DNA of 8,977 nucleotides, taken from contig CAISQQ010000359.1 in the NCBI GenBank assembly GCA_903887655.1, positions 1-8,977 of the forward strand, read 5' to 3'. Below, one piece after another: positions 6,945 to 8,977 of this stretch. The position numbers were made by a program, and so were the translations under genes. How positions within the stretch are numbered: the first letter of the stretch is position 1; every line of letters begins with the position of its first letter. The notes under the pieces are model-generated. The model worked only from the letters and a program-made list of their open reading frames with translations. It was not told where the DNA came from and ran no database searches. The DNA is from an uncultured Burkholderiales bacterium (GTDB lineage: Bacteria; Pseudomonadota; Gammaproteobacteria; Burkholderiales; Burkholderiaceae_C).

Positions 6945-7046
6945 CTCTGGGGACCTACACGGTGATCGATGGACGGGAAACAAACAAGTTCCCATTTATA
7001 GCGCAAAACATCCTCCCTTTTCATCAAGGTTTTCCCCCGAAGGGAC
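6945..7046. other. Intergenic region between iorB and dctP
   Basis: About 100 bases separate the iorB stop from the dctP start. A small stem (TCCC-TTCGG-GGGA) lies just after the iorB stop but lacks a T-run, so I do not call a terminator. A promoter candidate is listed separately. The gap leaves open whether iorAB and the TRAP genes share a transcript. Confidence 0.5.
6995..7022 (-). promoter_or_regulatory. dctP: Weak candidate promoter upstream of dctP
   Basis: A minus-strand -10 hexamer TATAAA occupies 7000-6995. At a 17-base spacing the -35 would be TGAAAA, matching only half of the consensus. A better-looking TTGATG lies further upstream but at a 21-base spacing. If real, the transcript would start near 6988 and carry a leader of about 45 bases. 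Confidence 0.25.
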
Positions 7047-8645
7047 TCAAAGAGCGCGTCTTTTAGCCAATTCTTTTTGTGACATCCAGCGAATGGGCTG
7101 GTAGCGTGGCGCTCTGGGCGGGGCGCCCAAGGTCTTCAAAGTGAGGTCCAAACCGGCGCCGGCCTCGTCTTTGAGGGCAACTTCACGCGCTTGAGACACC
7201 GCAGTGGCACGCGCATGGGCGTCCACAAAGTCACCCCCAGCGGCCAAATGCGTCATGATGTGGCTGAAATTCTCCCGCCCACGCTCGTGGGTTGAACCAT
7301 AGCCCTTGATCAAGCGCGCACAAAGCGCAATCTCCAGACCCAAGCCGATGGAGGCTTGCGTGCTCGCCACCACCCGCTCAACCCACTCCTCGATCAAGGC
7401 CTGCTCGTCGACAAAGCGCGCACTCCAAGGCCGCAGCACCTTGCAAGCCGCCAGCGTTTTGAGCATCAAAAGGCCCGTGACCGAGTGAGCGGCGATTTTG
7501 AGGGGCAAGGACAAGGCGGTCTTGCCACGGGCTTGACGGGCACGGTCCCAAGCCAAGAGAGCAAGGGAGGCGCGTTTGGGCATGAGCGAGGCCAACTCGG
7601 GGATACCGGGCTTGAAGTGGTCGTAAATCTTGAGCAAGTCCCCGCGCTCGCGCTTGACCTCTTGGCCCACCCGCTCAAAGCGCGAGGCCCGGCTTTTGAA
7701 GTCCGCGACTTGAATCAAATCATCAAAGCACATCAACACCGCCAAGGCTCGCAGACTCTCGGCCGTGACCACCGTGCTCAAAGGATCCACAGCTTGTTCA
7801 GCCGCTTGAATTCGCAGCAGTCGCTCCATGTAAAGTTGGGCATAAGCCTGGCCCTGGTAGTCGAGCACCCGGTGATAAGCCAGCCCCAAGAGGCCACAGA
7901 GCTCTGGCGCAAAGCGCTGTGCAATATGAGCGGGTAAGGTCTCGCTCGCCATCTCAGGCCCAGGCGCAGGGGCGGTCAAAACGGCATCGAGGTATTGGCG
8001 CTGCTGCTGCTGGGCTTGAATGGCTGCAAAGCCCAGCGCAAAACCTTTCAAACTGGCTTGTTGACTTTTACCGCCCTCACCAATGGCGGCTTCGTAAAAT
8101 TCGCGCGCCATGGGCAGCACACCGCTGCCGGCCAAGCAGCCGAGCATCACCGCACTCACAATGGTGCCCGCCTCTTGGGTCAATCGGGCCATGTCGATCA
8201 CATGGTGGGCGCGGCTGAACTGCTCGATCAAGCCCAGCAGCTGTTGAGCATTGGCGCGACCATCGCCCAAATTCATCTTCTCGGCCGTCGTCAAGACCCG
8301 AGCGCTCGAGCTGATCACCATGGAGCTCGTTTTGGAGCTCATGCCGGCCGAGACTTGCCGAGCGGCTTCGAGCAGCTCGGAAGAAATCAAGAGGTCGAGC
8401 TTGCCAGGCAAGGGGTTGAGCCCAAAGACAATCTCTTGGCCGTGCAAGTCGCTGAACTGGCGCGGGTAGACCTCCAAGTAGTACGTGGTCGCGCCCGTTC
8501 TTTGCGCGACCCCAGGAATCGACGTGGCTTGCGCGGGGTAGCCGCCCAAGCGGGCCGCGTCCACAATCCACTGCGTGAGCACGCCCCCGCCCTCACCGCC
8601 CAGGGCACAGACCAAAACCGAGAGGGGTTGGAGTTGGGTTGTCAT
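7047..8645 (-). CDS. iorB: Indolepyruvate oxidoreductase beta subunit, long proteobacterial form
   Basis: The 532-residue product pairs with IorA to convert indolepyruvate and other aryl-pyruvates plus CoA to aryl-acetyl-CoA and CO2, reducing ferredoxin or another carrier. Residues about 8-215 form the 2-oxoacid:acceptor oxidoreductase gamma-type domain, with the glycine-rich loop GGEGGGVLTQW (16-26) and the conserved GVAQRTGATTYY (45-56). The remaining 300 or so residues form a second, mostly helical region that archaeal IorB proteins of about 200 residues lack; it matches what I remember as DUF6537. This part contains KGYGSTHERGRENF (447-460), a well-conserved motif of that domain. The ATG at 8645 directly follows the iorA TGA (TGAATG), with GGTGG about five bases upstream, so the two genes are translationally coupled. 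Assignment to the family is firm; the preferred aryl substrate is not determined. Confidence 0.93.
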   Translation of the reverse strand: MTTQLQPLSVLVCALGGEGGGVLTQWIVDAARLGGYPAQATSIPGVAQRTGATTYYLEVYPRQFSDLHGQEIVFGLNPLPGKLDLLISSELLEAARQVSAGMSSKTSSMVISSSARVLTTAEKMNLGDGRANAQQLLGLIEQFSRAHHVIDMARLTQEAGTIVSAVMLGCLAGSGVLPMAREFYEAAIGEGGKSQQASLKGFALGFAAIQAQQQQRQYLDAVLTAPAPGPEMASETLPAHIAQRFAPELCGLLGLAYHRVLDYQGQAYAQLYMERLLRIQAAEQAVDPLSTVVTAESLRALAVLMCFDDLIQVADFKSRASRFERVGQEVKRERGDLLKIYDHFKPGIPELASLMPKRASLALLAWDRARQARGKTALSLPLKIAAHSVTGLLMLKTLAACKVLRPWSARFVDEQALIEEWVERVVASTQASIGLGLEIALCARLIKGYGSTHERGRENFSHIMTHLAAGGDFVDAHARATAVSQAREVALKDEAGAGLDLTLKTLGAPPRAPRYQPIRWMSQKELAKRRAL

Positions 8646-8977
8646 TCAAGCCACCGTCAAAGTGTCTCGCACCAAGCCGCGCCAGGAGTCGAGGAGTTTT
8701 TCAAAGAAGCCAGCGTTTTTAACCACCTCGGCTCGGTAAAAGGACGGGCACAGGGTCGCGGCGTGGGCGTTTTCACCGCACAGCCCACAACCGACACAGC
8801 CGTCAATGACCGTGGCCACCGGATCCACCTTCAAGGGGTCGGGATTGTCTTTCAAAGTGAGGGTCGGGCAGCCCGAGAGTCGGATGCAGGCGTGGTCTCC
8901 GGTGCAGACATCCTCGTCGACCCCATACTTCACCCGCTCGACTCGCTTGCCGCCTTTGAGGAGATCTTGCAGCCAAG
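8646..8977 (-). CDS. iorA: Indolepyruvate oxidoreductase alpha subunit, C-terminal part (cut by window edge)
   Basis: Only the last 110 or so residues are inside the window. The reading frame is open through position 8977, so the gene continues to the right; the GTG at 8931-8933 is internal, not a start. The visible part is the ferredoxin-like tail that relays electrons from the thiamine diphosphate site. Counting from that GTG codon, cysteines fall at 10, 16 and 22 (CTGDHAC then SGCP) and at 46, 49, 52 and 62 (CVGCGLC then LCPSF). The second ligand position of the first motif is Asp13 (codon 8895-8897) where archaeal IorA has cysteine. The second motif has nine residues before its final CP instead of three. 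The thiamine-binding domains lie outside the window. Identification rests on this tail plus the adjoining iorB. Confidence 0.88.
   Translation of the reverse strand, partial: WLQDLLKGGKRVERVKYGVDEDVCTGDHACIRLSGCPTLTLKDNPDPLKVDPVATVIDGCVGCGLCGENAHAATLCPSFYRAEVVKNAGFFEKLLDSWRGLVRDTLTVA

Noticed and set aside
6954..7011. Short minus-strand frame of 18 codons after GGGAGG in the iorB-dctP gap (a possible leader peptide)
   Set aside because: The purine run touches the ATG with no spacing, the frame has no attenuator-like codon bias or following hairpin, and it would lie upstream of the candidate transcript start.
7029..7046. Small stem TCCC-TTCGG-GGGA after the iorB stop as a terminator
   Set aside because: It has only four base pairs and no T-run on the transcribed strand, so it is too weak to call.
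8320..8345. Repeated GGAGCTC words inside iorB
   Set aside because: They fall in a Ser/Lys/Thr-rich coding stretch; two copies of a restriction-site-like word in codons do not indicate a functional repeat.

Overview
This window looks like a chromosomal stretch from a betaproteobacterium, most likely Burkholderiales and possibly a moderate-GC Comamonadaceae. The signs are an orphan Bug-family (TctC-type) binding protein, a proteobacterial-type two-gene indolepyruvate oxidoreductase, and a three-gene TRAP transporter. The taxonomic placement is inferred from gene families, not from a marker gene. All eight protein genes lie on the minus strand, so transcription runs from high to low coordinates. 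I see no RNA gene, insertion sequence, CRISPR array or phage gene, and no gene-free gap longer than about 160 bases.

Region A (8977 to 7047) holds the 3' end of an indolepyruvate oxidoreductase alpha subunit (iorA, cut by the window edge) followed directly by its beta subunit (iorB). The iorA stop codon abuts the iorB start codon. The complex oxidatively decarboxylates aryl-pyruvates to aryl-acetyl-CoA. Its ferredoxin-like C-terminus has one cluster cysteine replaced by aspartate.

Region B (6944 to 3372) is a TRAP transporter cluster in the order dctP, dctQ, dctM (periplasmic binding protein, small and large membrane subunits), followed by a class I SAM-dependent methyltransferase. About 100 bases with a weak promoter candidate separate it from iorB.

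Region C (3191 to 112) is a tight second operon: an FMN-dependent 2-hydroxy-acid dehydrogenase resembling (S)-mandelate dehydrogenase, a Bug-family solute-binding protein, and a TauD/TfdA-type Fe(II)/2-oxoglutarate dioxygenase. The two downstream genes have strong, well-spaced ribosome binding sites, and a promoter candidate lies just upstream of the first gene.

Read together, the window carries two periplasmic capture systems for small organic acids, an enzyme that oxidises (possibly aromatic) 2-hydroxy acids to 2-oxo acids, an enzyme that turns aromatic 2-oxo acids into acyl-CoA thioesters, and an oxygenase. Uptake and breakdown of aromatic hydroxy- or oxo-acids is a reasonable but unproven theme. 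I found no clearly novel system. The points most worth checking are the unusual cluster ligands in iorA, the large undefined C-terminal half of iorB, and the possible link between the hydroxy-acid dehydrogenase and IorAB.
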